NCBI GenBank assembly: GCA_946902875.1
Contig: OX336338.1
Location: 4,951,971 to 5,015,970, forward strand
DNA from: Nematopogon swammerdamellus
Lineage: Eukaryota > Arthropoda > Insecta > Lepidoptera > Adelidae
Direction: 5' to 3'
DNA: 64,000 nt
The position numbers were made by a program, and so were the translations under genes. The notes under the pieces are model-generated. The model was not told where the DNA came from and did no database searches. It worked only from the letters and a program-made list of their open reading frames with translations. This document shows positions 38,801 through 49,479 of the stretch, piece by piece. Position 1 is the stretch's first letter, and each line of letters starts with the position of its first letter.

Positions 38801-41800
38801 AAACCCCCCCCCCCTCCCCCCCCCCCCCCCGAATCTATTGGTTTTTGTATTTAACTAGGGATTAAATGGTTCGGCCACCTAGAAAATGTTCCTGGGCATT
38901 TTTCCAATACTGGCAATTATTGGAATTTCCCATGACCAATTTGAACCCCATCCTCCGAACCGAAATTCGATCGACCTGGGCACTCCCCTGCTTGATGGAT
39001 ATGCTGAATTGAACTGAATAGGTACGCGGACAATGATTTCTTTGGCCTTCGTTGAGTGTAGTGGCATCTATCCGGATGAGTTTAACCCGGGCAAGACTGG
39101 TCTGGTTCAAAGCTCCTTGGTTTGATCCCATCACCTAGTACGGTAATGAGAGTGTCATACAGACGAAGTGTGTATGACACTCGTACTAATACGTGACAGG
39201 TGAATATTTCAGGTAGCTTCTATGCAGTCAGTCAGCCTGTAAGCGTCCACTGCTGGACATATGCCTCTTAAATTGCCCTCCAGTCCTCCCGACCTTCAGC
39301 GATTACGGAACCGCTGCTTTCCGCCGACTTACTTGATGTCGTCGTCCCACCTGGTGGCTAGTCTTCCCACACTTAATTTTCCTGTCAACGTCACTCAAAC
39401 CTTATTCTATTTCTACTACAAGACGCTCAGCCATGAAGTGCAACTACACGGTCCAACAGAACCAAGATAGGGTTACCATCCGTCCGGACATGTCCGGATA
39501 TTCGGCCTTCCGTCCGCACTTTGTGTGCATTTTCGACTTAGATGGAAAAAATTTACATGTATGTTTAATTTTCACATTAAATTACTTAAAATACAACATA
39601 AATATTAAATTAGCGAGTCTGATTTATTATTTAATTTTATGAAAAAAAAATTAAATGTCCACCTTTTTGTTAGGAATTTTCCAATTACGAAATGGTAACT
39701 CTGGCCCAAGGAGACATGAAACATATAATATTGCTGGGAAATCACTACGCACGTGAAGCTAAACACAGCAAACCAAATAGAAGATAATCTTATACAGCAG
39801 AGCGACCTGCGACTGGCTTAGCTCAAATGACAATATGAACTGTTCACAATATCTGTAGATATGACATTGAAATAAGCGAGTACTTTCGTGAGCGTGAATC
39901 GGGGGCGCCATGCTCATAGCCCGCCAGTCAGATGATAAGATTAATACAGATGTTCTGTCTCACGAAGTCCGTTTGGCTCTGGTTGTAGTGGTGACGTGTA
40001 CTGATAAGCGTGCTTGTGTGTGTTGTGTGCGTGGACCGCGTCGCGATCGTGACTGAGCGTTCTCTGAGGTTACGCACACTAAAACAATGTGTATGTGCAC
40101 GCCTGACAACATTCATAGCCAAACGAATTCGTGAGATAGAATATTCGTAGTAGTAGTCAGTCAGTAGTCAGTGGTTCAGTGATTCCACCTTGAGGACATT
40201 TATAGCATACTAAAGTAATTATAGCTAGGCAGGAGGGTCGCTTTAGCTAGATTTACAAATGTACAAGCAGGTACAGTTCCCGACAGCAAATATAACACGT
40301 GCCGAGCTTTAGAAATAGACTATTGGCTGCATAATAAAATGGGAAATTTTCCTCTAATTTACGCGAGCTAATCAATAATGACTTTCAGTGAAGAAGAATA
40401 AATATTCAGGTTCAGATAATATTTATTTGGCACTAAGAACACACAATGTTAACCACAGTGCAATAAATACGCAACGCGGCCGGCTGGTGGAACACGGCCG
40501 CCGGTCGATGTCCTGTGATGTTAACAATATGTATTTTCATTTATAAAAATGCGCATACAGCAGCTCGGTTCATTATTTTTATTTTATTGTATTGTCATAG
40601 TTATATATAATAATTATTATTATAACTATAACAAGTAAATATCTTACTTAGTGGTAATTACTTACATACCTAATACTTGTAACTACCTACCTATAGCCAC
40701 AGCTTGAACTGGTAGATCAACCTATATGTAATATCTAATTTAAACTCAATCAATAACCACAAATAATTTCCATTAACTCATTCATTATACCAGTAGATCC
40801 AGAAAGAGTATAGGACTAAGACCCTATAGACGGTAGCTTGGAAGGTGGCAGGCACAGCATTAAATCAAGCAAACAAATAAAATTAAATTCAGAGTTCAGG
40901 GGAGAAACACCTAAAATTAAATAACACTGAAGTGCAAGCAGCAAAACGTGCAACAAGACACCATTAACTTTATTGAGGACTTGAATTGACTTGACTTGAC
41001 CTAATCCAATGAAAAGAAATACGGGAAATATTCGAAGACGAAGAAGATGTGAATGAGCTAAAGAAAAAAAGCGGCCAAGTGCGAGTTGGGTTATAACTTT
41101 TTTTTGTTCAATATTCAATTAATACAGATCCTATATTTGACAAATTATAATTTAAATTTAATTTAATAAATTTCGTTCATCTCCGCCGACTCCTCCGCCA
41201 TACCTCCTCAAAACACTAGCCGCGATGCCCCTCTGAATATAAAATTGGAATAGTCCTCAAACACTAAACAATCCAAAATTCAGTTCAAAAAGGAAACAAT
41301 TTAAAAAATATACATTTTAAGAACGTTACTCACTTTAAAACTCCAATTTTCCTCTCAGTCGCGACATCGACGTTGATATTGTCGACTCCGGCGCCTGCGC
41401 GTCCCACCACCTTCAGTCTGCTGCCGGATTCCAGAACCTCCTTCGTCACCTGCGTTGCTGAGCGAACTATCAGGGCGTCGTGGTTCTGGAAATCACAGGG
41501 TAATCAATGTAATTTTTATTTTTATATGTACTAACTTGGCTGGTTGTGCCGAAGGACCAATGAAGCAGTCGACAGAGCCAAAAAAACCTCTCCTCGCGAA
41601 TCCACGCTCAGAGAGGCGCCATGCCAGTAGGTTTCGGACTGTTGATAGGCTGTCTAGCTTGTTATTACGACGTTTGAAGACCAAGTTAAAGGATTTGGGA
41701 AACACTTTTGCATCAAGATAGTTGCACACCTTATCACCAATGATACGTGTATAATGATATCATCATATCATATTGCCATCAGCGGCAAGTGGTCGGCGCG

Positions 41801-43385
41801 GCCTTGAATCGAACTCTTGAACTTGTTCGTATCCGGAGGATTCATTTTTTTTTTTATGGGAAGCTCGACATATGGCGCGCGCCAGCCTAACGCAGAGGTG
41901 TAGTCAGACGGCGCCCATACGCACCAAAGAGTTTTTCTCTTGAAAAATTTACGTGCATAGGTACCAGCAGCTTTACCGTTTGGAGGTACGTTTACGGGTG
42001 GCCGTACAGTTGGCTCTTAAAACAACACGTAACGTTATTGAAATCTTCCACCCTGTGGGCTTCCCATCCTACGTACATATATTATGAGGTCTTGGGCCAG
42101 GGCCTCCCTAAATTTCGGCGAGACCTTATAGACGACCCAGCTGAAGCCGTGGATTTTTTTACGGAACACAAACTTCATTTCGATGCTAATGTTATCATCA
42201 TTAATTGTGTTGCCCTCTCTTTGATTAAGATTTTGGTGCACCACTGCTTTCTTCAGCTGGGCGTCATCCGTGTCCTCCCCGATACCCTTGATATTAATCA
42301 GCGGTCTCCTTTGCCTGAGCTCGGATACCACTAAACCCTCCTCTTTCAGCTTAGTGCAATCCCTTAATTGGTTTGCACTCTCGGTGGTTGTAGCCTGAAC
42401 CACCACCCCCCTTTTCCTTATTTTGCGATATCGTTGTACCTGCCACTCCATCGCGGTGGGGTCAATCGCAGCAGTTACAATCTTTTCAGTTTCCTCGCTC
42501 GTTTTCATTTTATCTCCGAGGGCCTCCGAGGGATATATGGCGAGCGCTGGGGCCTTGCTCGGAGGAGCGATTGGCACCGCAGCCGCCTTGTTTCCCAGCT
42601 TCAGCGCCCTCGAGTAGTCTGGGGTCACTGGGGTGGTGTAAAACTGTAGGTCCCTTCGCTCGCCTCTTACTAGTCGGTAGGCTAAAATTGTAGCCAACTA
42701 GGTTGGTACCGCCATACTGGACGGAAGATGGCCGCATAGGAGGCTCGGGTGTGTTCTCCTCTAGTCCTGTATAGCCAGAAATCCACAGGGAAGTCTAATT
42801 TTTGTAGCGATGCTATCAGCTATAGGCGAAAGCTAGAAGAAAGGGATTGAAAATGACGGCGCTCCTATTTGTCTCTCGCTCACACAGTATTGCCGTCTAA
42901 AGAAAAAAAAAGCAATTGTTCCATGACAAAAATTAAAAAAATTAAAAATATACAATGCAAAAAAAAAATACATTCCAACTGCACAGCTGCGAAACACCGC
43001 CATTGTCAATCCCAATTTTTAAATAACCAGGTTATGTGTGTATATCTTGCACCAACTCTGAATTCATAAGCTATCCCTAAGGTCTATAATTTTGTTAGCA
43101 CCATTGTATCATTGAATGGTATTGTTTATACGATTGCGAAAATGGGAGTCGTATTACGCGTACTAGGTGGTCCGAAGTTCAACACTAGGTGAGCAAAACA
43201 GAAAATATTCCTTTATTGGAAAGTACTTATAACGGGTGGATTGAACTTACCTTGATTTCTCGGAGTAGTTCATCTTTGGAGAGTTTAGTCTTAGTAGTGA
43301 CGGAGATGCCGTGGGATTTCAGGATGTCGGCGCACTGTTGATCCACAGCATCAGCGATCAACACTGACTTTATTTCCACTCCCAT
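35756..43385 (-). CDS. Phgdh: D-3-phosphoglycerate dehydrogenase (short insect form), whole gene
   Basis: The enzyme oxidises 3-phosphoglycerate to 3-phosphohydroxypyruvate with NAD+, the first step of phosphorylated serine synthesis in the cytosol. Coding exons in order are 43251-43385, 41334-41485, 38406-38625, 37789-37921, 37187-37302, 36427-36529 and 35756-35874. They total 978 nt (325 aa plus stop), with every junction GT-AG and in phase. Visible motifs are the substrate-domain [11 protein letters not shown] (about 72-82), the Rossmann loop GLGRVG (151-156), Asp174 in GYDP, catalytic Arg235 in [10 protein letters not shown], Glu264 in LDVFETEP and His285 in PHLGAST. The protein ends about 20 residues after AEQFVNLIK. 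It therefore lacks the C-terminal ASB/ACT regulatory domains of the roughly 530-aa vertebrate enzyme, as known for insects. The introns hold retroelement fragments in both orientations. Confidence 0.95.
36040..36178 (+). mobile_element. SINE fragment in a Phgdh intron
   Basis: It contains GGTTGGTCGAAGTGGCTAT and AAGTTTCATAAAAAAA. Confidence 0.6.
36427..36529 (-). CDS. Phgdh: Phgdh coding exon 6 (catalytic Glu and His)
   Basis: It encodes residues 253-286 plus one base: [14 protein letters not shown] and IATPHL. The acceptor is ATGCACAG and the donor CTTG|GTTAGT. Confidence 0.95.
36640..36790 (+). mobile_element. SINE fragment, second-tail subfamily
   Basis: It contains GGCTCAAATCGTAGCCGACT and CCTCTAATCCAGTATAGCC. 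Confidence 0.6.
37187..37302 (-). CDS. Phgdh: Phgdh coding exon 5 (catalytic Arg)
   Basis: It encodes residues 214-252, including [13 protein letters not shown] with the catalytic Arg235. The acceptor is TGCATAG and the donor ACAG|GTAAAT, phase 0. Confidence 0.95.
37371..37490 (-). repeat. Dispersed repeat, second copy
   Basis: It is the inverted copy of 34530-34660. Confidence 0.7.
37495..37770 (-). mobile_element. LINE C-terminal zinc-knuckle fragment
   Basis: The minus-strand frame reads [20 protein letters not shown], a CCHC motif typical of non-LTR retrotransposon C-termini. It lies in a Phgdh intron on the same strand as the gene. Confidence 0.7.
37789..37921 (-). CDS. Phgdh: Phgdh coding exon 4
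   Basis: It encodes residues 170-213 plus one base, including [13 protein letters not shown] and LPSTR. The acceptor is TTTTTACAG and the donor AGAA|GTAAAT. The split codon with the next exon gives Asn. Confidence 0.94.
37975..38258 (-). repeat. Repeat family A copy in a Phgdh intron
   Basis: It contains CACACGCTGTATCCCGACAA, CTGCTGCATGGCTTCGG and GACTTTTACGACATGCATG. Confidence 0.75.
38262..38345 (-). mobile_element. SINE head fragment
   Basis: The minus strand reads GGCCTCGGTAGCTCAGTGGT, an A-box-like start, then GGGCGCGGTCATTA. Confidence 0.6.
38406..38625 (-). CDS. Phgdh: Phgdh coding exon 3 (NAD-binding loop)
   Basis: It encodes residues 96-169, including APGANALSA, the WER segment, GTEL and [12 protein letters not shown]. 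It is far more GC-rich than the other exons, with long Ala runs. The acceptor is GTTGCAG and the donor ACC|GTATGT. Confidence 0.95.
38804..38830. repeat. Poly-C tract of 27 with one T
   Basis: It follows a G-rich stretch (38776-38797) that could pair with it. Confidence 0.9.
38831..39214. other. Unassigned repeat-like intron DNA
   Basis: A hairpin at 39150-39182 has 12-bp arms (GAGTGTCATACA). Some phrases recall the SINE body, in different order. Confidence 0.4.
39215..39405 (-). mobile_element. RTE-type LINE 3' end fragment
   Basis: It contains AGCGTCCACTGCTGGACATA and TACTTGATGTCGTCGTCCCA, with a CAGTCAG tail at its left end. Confidence 0.75.
39406..41330. other. Phgdh intron 2, remaining part
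   Basis: It is mostly AT-rich. Positions 39460-39700 hold a TCCGGACATGTCCGG palindrome in a repeat-like context, and 41066-41085 holds AAGTGCGAGTTGGG. No exon was recognised. Confidence 0.4.
41334..41485 (-). CDS. Phgdh: Phgdh coding exon 2
   Basis: It encodes residues 46 to part of 96, including DALIVRSAT and [10 protein letters not shown]. The acceptor is TTTCCAG and the donor AA|GTGAGT, phase 2. Confidence 0.95.
41515..41728 (-). mobile_element. LINE 3' tail fragment
   Basis: The minus-strand frame reads [16 protein letters not shown], then [20 protein letters not shown]. Confidence 0.7.
42035..42632 (-). mobile_element. LINE ORF1 (gag-like) fragment in a Phgdh intron
   Basis: About 200 codons stay open. 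They read [20 protein letters not shown] near the start, [20 protein letters not shown] in the middle, and [20 protein letters not shown] with IYVRRM near the end. This fits the gag-like ORF1 of R1/Jockey-clade elements. The zinc knuckles and the reverse transcriptase are absent, so it is truncated. Confidence 0.7.
42633..42800 (+). mobile_element. SINE, second-tail subfamily
   Basis: It contains GTGTAAAACTGTAGGTCCCT, GGCTAAAATTGTAGCCAACT and CCTCTAGTCCTGTATAGCC. It abuts the LINE ORF1 fragment. Confidence 0.65.
42839..43040 (+). repeat. Dispersed repeat, copy 2 of 2
   Basis: It matches 3214-3425, from GGGATTGAAAATGACGGCG to ATAACCAGGTTATG. Confidence 0.65.
43251..43385 (-). CDS. Phgdh: Phgdh coding exon 1
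   Basis: It encodes residues 1-45, starting [15 protein letters not shown]. The donor is CAAG|GTAAGT, phase 0. An acceptor-like TTTACAG lies 10 nt before the ATG, so this exon probably begins at 43395 and is preceded by a non-coding exon. Confidence 0.92.
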
Positions 43386-43444
43386 ATTTACGTTTCTGTA
43401 AATTATAAAACTATGATTCGACAAGGTATACACGAAATTAATCA

Positions 43445-43625
43445 CACCCAAACGTCTTGGGTGTCTTCAAACGTCGTATTAATAGGCTATACAGCCTAAC
43501 AACAGTCCGCAAATCTGCTGGCATGGCACCTAACTGAGCGTGATTTCGCGAGGAGAGGTGATTTTGGCTCTGTCGACTGCACCATTGGTCTCTCGGTACA
43601 GCGACCCATGATGGTTTACAAAAAA
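43445..43625 (+). mobile_element. LINE 3' tail fragment
   Basis: It contains GTCTTCAAACGTCGTATTAA and CGCGAGGAGAGGTGATTTTG. It is frame-broken. Confidence 0.6.
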
Positions 43626-43634
43626 AACCCGGGC

Positions 43635-43805
43635 GCGGTCAAAACTTTTATGGGTAACCATTCGACCGTAGATGCTGGCCGTGGTTCGGATTAGTAAAAT
43701 GTAGACTTTTTCTTGCTAGGTGGTATTTGTACCAATGCACTCAATGGAAGGTCGGTCGAAGCTGTTATCTAATTAGTTTTGTTTTTCGTCGAGTACAGTA
43801 GGTAT
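43635..43805 (+). mobile_element. SINE fragment
   Basis: It contains GCGCGGTCAAAACTTTTATG, GGCCGTGGTTCGGATTAG and GGTCGGTCGAAGC. Confidence 0.55.
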
Positions 43806-43809
43806 GACG

Positions 43810-44880
43810 CAATCACGTGCCTTCACGCAACTTGCACGATCCCATATTTAATCTGTTTGTCTGTATGTCTGTCAGTCTGTTCGGGCGTGACGTTAATTAA
43901 AATCGTTCCTTTTAGCTTGTCTAGAAAGTGTACTGGCAAATATCACCAAGCTCAATGATCGGCGGTCTGAGTAATGACGAAAAATAAAAAATTATGTAGC
44001 ACTATAGTAATGAATTTTATTAGACCCTGCGCGAAGTGGGCAGAATGGAGTAATGATTTTGAACTGTATAACTAGTAGCCTACGAATAATTTGTATTTAC
44101 GAATTTTTAATATTGATATATATAATTGGAATAGTTATTAGTTATTTATTAGGGTAATTTTATTTAATTAGTTTTACGCATTATGTAACTTGTTTTACTA
44201 TCCGATAAATAAATTTTAAATATATACATAATGTATATAATATTAGAATATACTTCTATATATGTATATAGTAGCGTATCATCCAAGGAAGACTAAACTT
44301 TACAAAATCGAAAATTCTCAGATTTATTTAAATTTATTTTATTTGCTGTATCTTAAAATGGCCGATACCAAGGTGGGCTACTCGCTACAAATGACCATAC
44401 CTAAGTGGGTGATTACTTTTTTAGTTTCTGTTTGTGCTGTTTAAACGGGTTTCTTCCCGAGCCGCCCTATACATACCGCTCTACAAAATGTTACGCACGA
44501 GTATGCTCTACACATTTTCGCACATTCGAAATTTCTGGTCATATTTATTCGCATTTTCTTATTTGTTCAAACTAAATAAATAACATGCTGAAATCCTTCG
44601 AGCCTTTCAGTAATTCGCTAACCTGGACGACTTCAATGAACGTGGTTTCGCGAGGTTTGTTTGATGATATGTTTGTGTCGATGAACATATTTGTCGCAAA
44701 GCGTCAGCCAAACGCGTCGGTGCTCTTAATCAAACATTTTAACTACCAGATAACAATACTAAGGCATTTTTTTTTATTCCAAGCATCAATATTCACACTT
44801 CAAAATGTTTATATCTACAGTGCGACTCATTGTTACAAGTAATTTGTACAGTAAAGTGATGAATAACAATGTGAATATTT
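43810..44880. other. AT-rich DNA, likely first intron of Phgdh
   Basis: No repeat or exon was recognised. It lies between the candidate first exon and coding exon 1. Confidence 0.4.
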
Positions 44881-44882
44881 AC

Positions 44883-44943
44883 CGTTTGTGTTGCGAGCGA
44901 GCTAGCGAGCGAACGTTGTCAGCCAACCGACCGTCTACTTACT
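44883..44943 (-). promoter_or_regulatory. Phgdh: Candidate Phgdh transcription start and non-coding first exon
   Basis: On the minus strand an arthropod initiator TCAGT (44941-44945) is followed by about 60 nt of GC-rich sequence and a donor AACG|GTAAAT. This would splice to the TTTACAG acceptor at 43396, leaving 10 nt of 5' UTR before the ATG. Further upstream (44960-45110) the DNA is CpG-rich. The sites are seen; their use is inferred. Confidence 0.42.
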
Positions 44944-45192
44944 GACTACAGTCGAGCTCACTCACAAGCGAGTTGGTTGCCCTTGTGTGTGCGAACCGCA
45001 CACCGACACACGCACGCAACTCCTCGATGCTGCGGCTGCGCAGGCGCGGCGGAGGCCGGCGCGGGCAAGGGGCCGGGCGGTGGCAGTCCGCAGATAATAA
45101 TAATATTATGCTTGTTTTTCGTAGCGCGTGTAGAGTTAGAGCTAGTTCTACGATAATAACTTAATAAAATAACATTATTAAAGAAATTATGT

Positions 45193-45598
45193 TTTTATAA
45201 TCAGGGTTAGGATAATCGGATACATATTTACCTAAACTTGAGAGGTTGGATAAGTATGGAAAGTTACTTTTAATTTTTTTTAAATAATAATAAAAACTGC
45301 TACTTCTGTATAGGTTCCTGGTAAAAGGTGCGCCAAAATAATTTTTTGGAATTTCAAGCCCGAAAAGTAACTAATATACTTAGTGACGCAGTCGCATATC
45401 TTCCGAGCGAAGTCGGGGTGAACGCTAGATGATAAAAGCGTAGACAATTTATTTTGAATAGATCTACATAGTTTTATAGTACAGTAACGTTCCCGGGAAT
45501 TACGGGAATTATTTAATTAAATCAATTTTTCAAAAAAGCCACTTCCATATTATAATAGGCAAATATGTATGCGATTATCCTATCTCTTTTTATAATTC
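45193..45598. mobile_element. MITE with about 38-bp inverted ends
   Basis: TTAGGATAATCGGATACATA near 45210 is mirrored near 45565 (TATGCGATTATCCTA). It is non-coding. Confidence 0.7.
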
Positions 45599-45644
45599 AG
45601 GACTTCGAGGTCGTCGAATGTGAAAGAGCCAATAGTTGTGACGA

Positions 45645-45705
45645 ATTCAATTACTCTGCTCAACCCGATTATCGGGATACAGCGTGCAGCATGTATGTTT
45701 AATAG
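45645..45705 (+). repeat. Repeat family A fragment
   Basis: It contains AATTACTCTGCTCAACCCG and TATCGGGATACAGCGTG. Confidence 0.55.
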
Positions 45706-45829
45706 AGATATTCTTCATTTATGCGTATATGGTATGTATGTGTATGCATTAAAATAAAACATTCGAATAAGCCGATCAGAACATTGCAATAAAAAAATTC
45801 CATACGTATGAAAATTAACTCAACTTACA

Positions 45830-46190
45830 TTGGCTATGTGGGTCAATTTATACGCGGCATCAATCGTCAAGATATCTTCATGAAAATAAGAAAACCTTCA
45901 ACACTTTGCTCCGGAACATAATATACTGGAATCGTGGAAATTTTGCAAGCTAAAGTGGCAGTGGTCTGGGCACATCTGTCGCAGATCCGATACCCGCTGG
46001 GGTGCACTGATGGAGGCCACGTGCAAGCAAAATTAGTACCTTGGGAAGCCCGACGCGGACGTCTAGATGGACAGACAACCTAAAAACGGTAACCGGTAGT
46101 GGATGCATGAGAAGAGGGGAAGACAGCATGTGTTGGGTGGCGTGCCTTGGGAGAGGTCTATGTCCAGCAGTAGACCGAAGCGGGCTGATA
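45830..46190 (+). mobile_element. RTE-like LINE 3' end, degenerate
   Basis: The frame reads LKWQWSGHICRRSDTRWG, then is broken. It later reads AGTCTATGTCCAGCAG-like sequence and ends in TGATAATGTTGATGG. Confidence 0.65.
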
Positions 46191-46199
46191 ATGTTGATG

Positions 46200-47175
46200 G
46201 AAATTTAGCTGGTTCAGTATTGAATCATTGTGAAAGTGTAAAGTATGATTGAGCTGTATTTCCTGTCCAACTCAGTAGAGTTTCATACCACCAACAAGGT
46301 TTTTTTTTTTTTATATAACTCTGGGATTCGAGGTAGTCGATCGTGAAAGAACCAATAGTTGCGAGGAATTAAATACTGTGTCTTTAAACATTTTCGAAAA
46401 CGAAGTACTTCGTTAGCTCCAGTTCTATAATATACTCGTACATGTACCTAAAGTACCTACACGGCGATATCATCAACTCACATATGTACTCCTATCAATA
46501 CTCGGTACAGGTTGATTTTAATCATTGAGGTTTTTTATTGTCCCTCGTCGCGGCCCCCCAAGAAAATCCGAATGTCTATTTGTGCAATTTTCTGAAATTT
46601 CAACACGGTTAAGGAAGAGAAAGAGATTGACAAAGTATAAGAGATTGACATGGCCGGTTTTTGTAACATCACGCGATCTCTTACAGCGGATGAGTAGTAT
46701 GCCCGAAAGACATCGAAATTTGAAAAAAATAAAGTGCACTATTTGCCGTAGATAATTTAAATCATAATTTACCCCTTTTATTATCCCACTGTCAGACATA
46801 GTCCTCTCACTTCACATCCTTCATCATATTAGCTGAGCGGTAGGGTCACTCAGTCTCAGAAAAAACTGGCAATGTCAAAAAAGATAACCAGGAGAGCGGA
46901 TTCGCGGTTTCAGCTCGTTGACTCTATAATATAATATGTACGTACCTTATAGTATTTATTTTATCTATATGACTATTTATATGTTTGTGTCCATTTATTT
47001 AATAGTTTTATTCTTCTCACCTTACTTTTGCACTGCATTGCCCTATGCGCATCTCCACATCCCAAAGGTTAGTTTGTAAAGAATGCTACATTGCATTAAA
47101 CTCGCCTTTTGTGTTCCTTTTTATGGTGCACAATAAAGTATATTTGGTTTAATTAATATACATAATCTGATAGAA
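46200..47175. other. Unassigned DNA upstream of Phgdh
   Basis: GTGCACAATAAAGTATATTT near 47130 looks like a retroelement 3' end. No gene was recognised. Confidence 0.35.
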
Positions 47176-47179
47176 ATTA

Positions 47180-47488
47180 TCCATGGTTGGTGCTGTGGAT
47201 CGGCGTTCGATCGTCGAAGTTTAAACACATCGGGGCGATCCCATTTTGTGTCCGTTAAGGCTGGCCGTCGTTCGGATTTCAAGTAAAACTGTGGATCAAT
47301 CCCTTATCTTATACTTGGTGGTAGAGTTTTAACCGTATGGGGATTGATCCTACTACGATGAACATATTATGTCAGTCGAAAGGGCTATGACAATTGTTCG
47401 TATTTTCCACCCAGTTCAATGTAGCAGGCACGACCAAAGAGAATTATTGAAATTGTCAATAATTTACTGAGATGTTCCATAAAAAAAA
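47180..47488 (+). mobile_element. SINE copy, diverged
   Basis: It contains GCCGTCGTTCGGATTTCAAG, CCCAGTTCAATGTAGCAGGC and GTTCCATAAAAAAAAAC. Confidence 0.65.
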
Positions 47489-47489
47489 A

Positions 47490-47948
47490 CTATTTAAAAA
47501 AATGTAAAAACCGCCTTCAAAAATGTGTGAAATAAAAAAATAAAAATCGAACCCTAGAGTTGAAGGCGGTCGGTTATTTTTGCTTGCTTTAGCACCACCG
47601 CCTTCAACTCTAGGGTTCGATTTTTTATTTTTTTATTTCATACATTTTTGAAGGCGTTTTTTATATTTTTTTAAATAGTTTTTTATTTCACAGTTTTTTT
47701 AGTAATTTTTATTTGCTATTAATGTACTCGGCGGAATCGCTCGGCCTTCGGCCTCGCGATTCCGCCTCGCTTTCCAATCCGATCTTGACCAAAAAAAAAA
47801 AATGGGACCACTTTGGAGCTAGACTGAACCGAACACAAAAAGAATCATCGAAATCGGTTCACAATTGGGGAAGATATTGCTGAACATACATAAAAAAAAT
47901 ACATACAGCCGAACATAGAACCTTCTCCTTTTTTGAAGTCGGTTAAAA
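47490..47948. mobile_element. Foldback element with internal palindrome
   Basis: Arms 47490-47575 and 47593-47677 pair over about 85 bp, with CAACTCTAGGGTTCGAT at the core. Outer ends AAAACCGCCTTCAAAAA and TTTTTTGAAGTCGGTTAAAA are also inverted. Confidence 0.75.
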
Positions 47949-47999
47949 AGATGCTAAAGAAGGATTAAAAATTGTATTACAACATTTTAATGTTGGTGG

Positions 48000-48415
48000 C
48001 GAATCATTAAAGCAGATTGAAAATGCCGCTGCCCATCCGTCTACCTACTGAGTCCCTTATTCTTTTGTTTTTGCTGTTTTTTCCTGGCTACCCCTGAGAA
48101 CTTTCAATATCTGCGCGCCGCACAGTAGTTTTTGACCTCAAAAACGCATATCCACGTTTTATTAGCTTATTCGATGGCTCAAATCATTTTGAAGCCAAGA
48201 CTAAAGTACCCGTGTGTAAATGTTACTTAAAAATTAAGATACAATTTTTATTTATTTTTTTCTGGAGTTTTCAAAATGTTACGATAACTAAGAAATAGTG
48301 CGATATTTTTCTTTTTTCTCAATGAAATCTATTAAAACAATATGCTGTGTATTTAATACACAATACAAAGGGTCAAACTTTTATTTAAACAAAGAAATTA
48401 ATTATTTTAGTTTTT
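48000..48415. other. AT-rich sequence with a repeat fragment
   Basis: GATTGAAAATGCCGCTGCCC (48011) matches the start of the repeat at 3214. Nothing else was recognised. Confidence 0.4.
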
Positions 48416-48584
48416 TTGGTTTTTTATTTTTTTATCGGCTTTATCCTGACTTATTTGGCAGCGCGCGGTGATACGAGAAGTCCACGAGCGACCAATTCCA
48501 AGCCGTGTAGTGGAGTCGAAGTTGGACGACAAAACCTTAGAACAGGGCCGAGGGATGCAGTGACATCACAACTAGTTCCGACGG

Positions 48585-48975
48585 AAGTAAGGTGGCTGAC
48601 ATCACTAGTGTTGCCGGTGATGGATTGGAGGCTGACCGTGGTTCAGATTCCACGTAAAACTGTAGGTCCCTTACCTACAGTTTTACGTGGAATCTGAACC
48701 ACGGTCAGCCTCCAATCCATCCTTCTTATCTTACTAAATAAAAAATGAATCAAAAAAAACTAGGTGGTAGGGTTCAACCCGCCCGGGCTGGCACCATCGC
48801 ACTGAATGAAACGTCGGTCGAAACGGCTATGTAAATAGTTTGTGTTTTCCGTCCAGTTCAGTGTAGACCGAAGGGAAGCACTGACATGACACCTAGTTCA
48901 CCCGGTGTTATGGGCTGATATCACGGATGTTGTAGATGATGCAGCCAACAGGGTCAGTTTCCATAAGAAAAAAAA
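48585..48975 (+). mobile_element. SINE copy carrying a large palindrome
   Basis: The SINE body with GTGTTATGGGCTGATATCAC and GTCAGTTTCCATAAGAAAA is preceded by an inverted duplication of its head. Confidence 0.75.
48619..48721. repeat. Perfect palindrome, 49-bp arms, 5-nt spacer
   Basis: Arm 48619-48667 is the exact complement of 48673-48721, around CCCTT. The arm sequence is SINE (CCGTGGTTCAGATTCCACG). Confidence 0.97.
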
Positions 48976-49479
48976 ATGGATGTCAGGTTCCATAAAACAT
49001 TTAATGTACAAACGTATCTAATCTCGTCCTGTATAATTCAGCGACTTGTTATCAATACTAACTCAAAAATCGTCCACTGTTACTCATCAATCACAATAGC
49101 TTACTGACGACGACGCCACTAGGCAACAGTGCAAGAAGTCACTTATCTCACTGACTTTTATGACTCTACCTACATTTTATGTACATCCGCACTAACATAC
49201 ATAAACACTGTCTTCCTTATAGATGTGTGCGTGAGCGCATGTTAACTGAATATGTATGTATGGTCCTGGTTTTAATAAGTCATCATTTGTTATCGTATCG
49301 GTCGTCGTCGTGGCTTGCGTAATGTTACTAGTTTACTTACTGTATCTGTGCTCGTTGAATGCAACACTGAACAAATGTTACTGAAGATGTTAGGCAGTGT
49401 AACATTTAACTTGCGTCATGTTGTTGTATCGTCATTCGTCAACATGTCGCGTAGTTTTCGAATTGCTGGTTTTATATAA

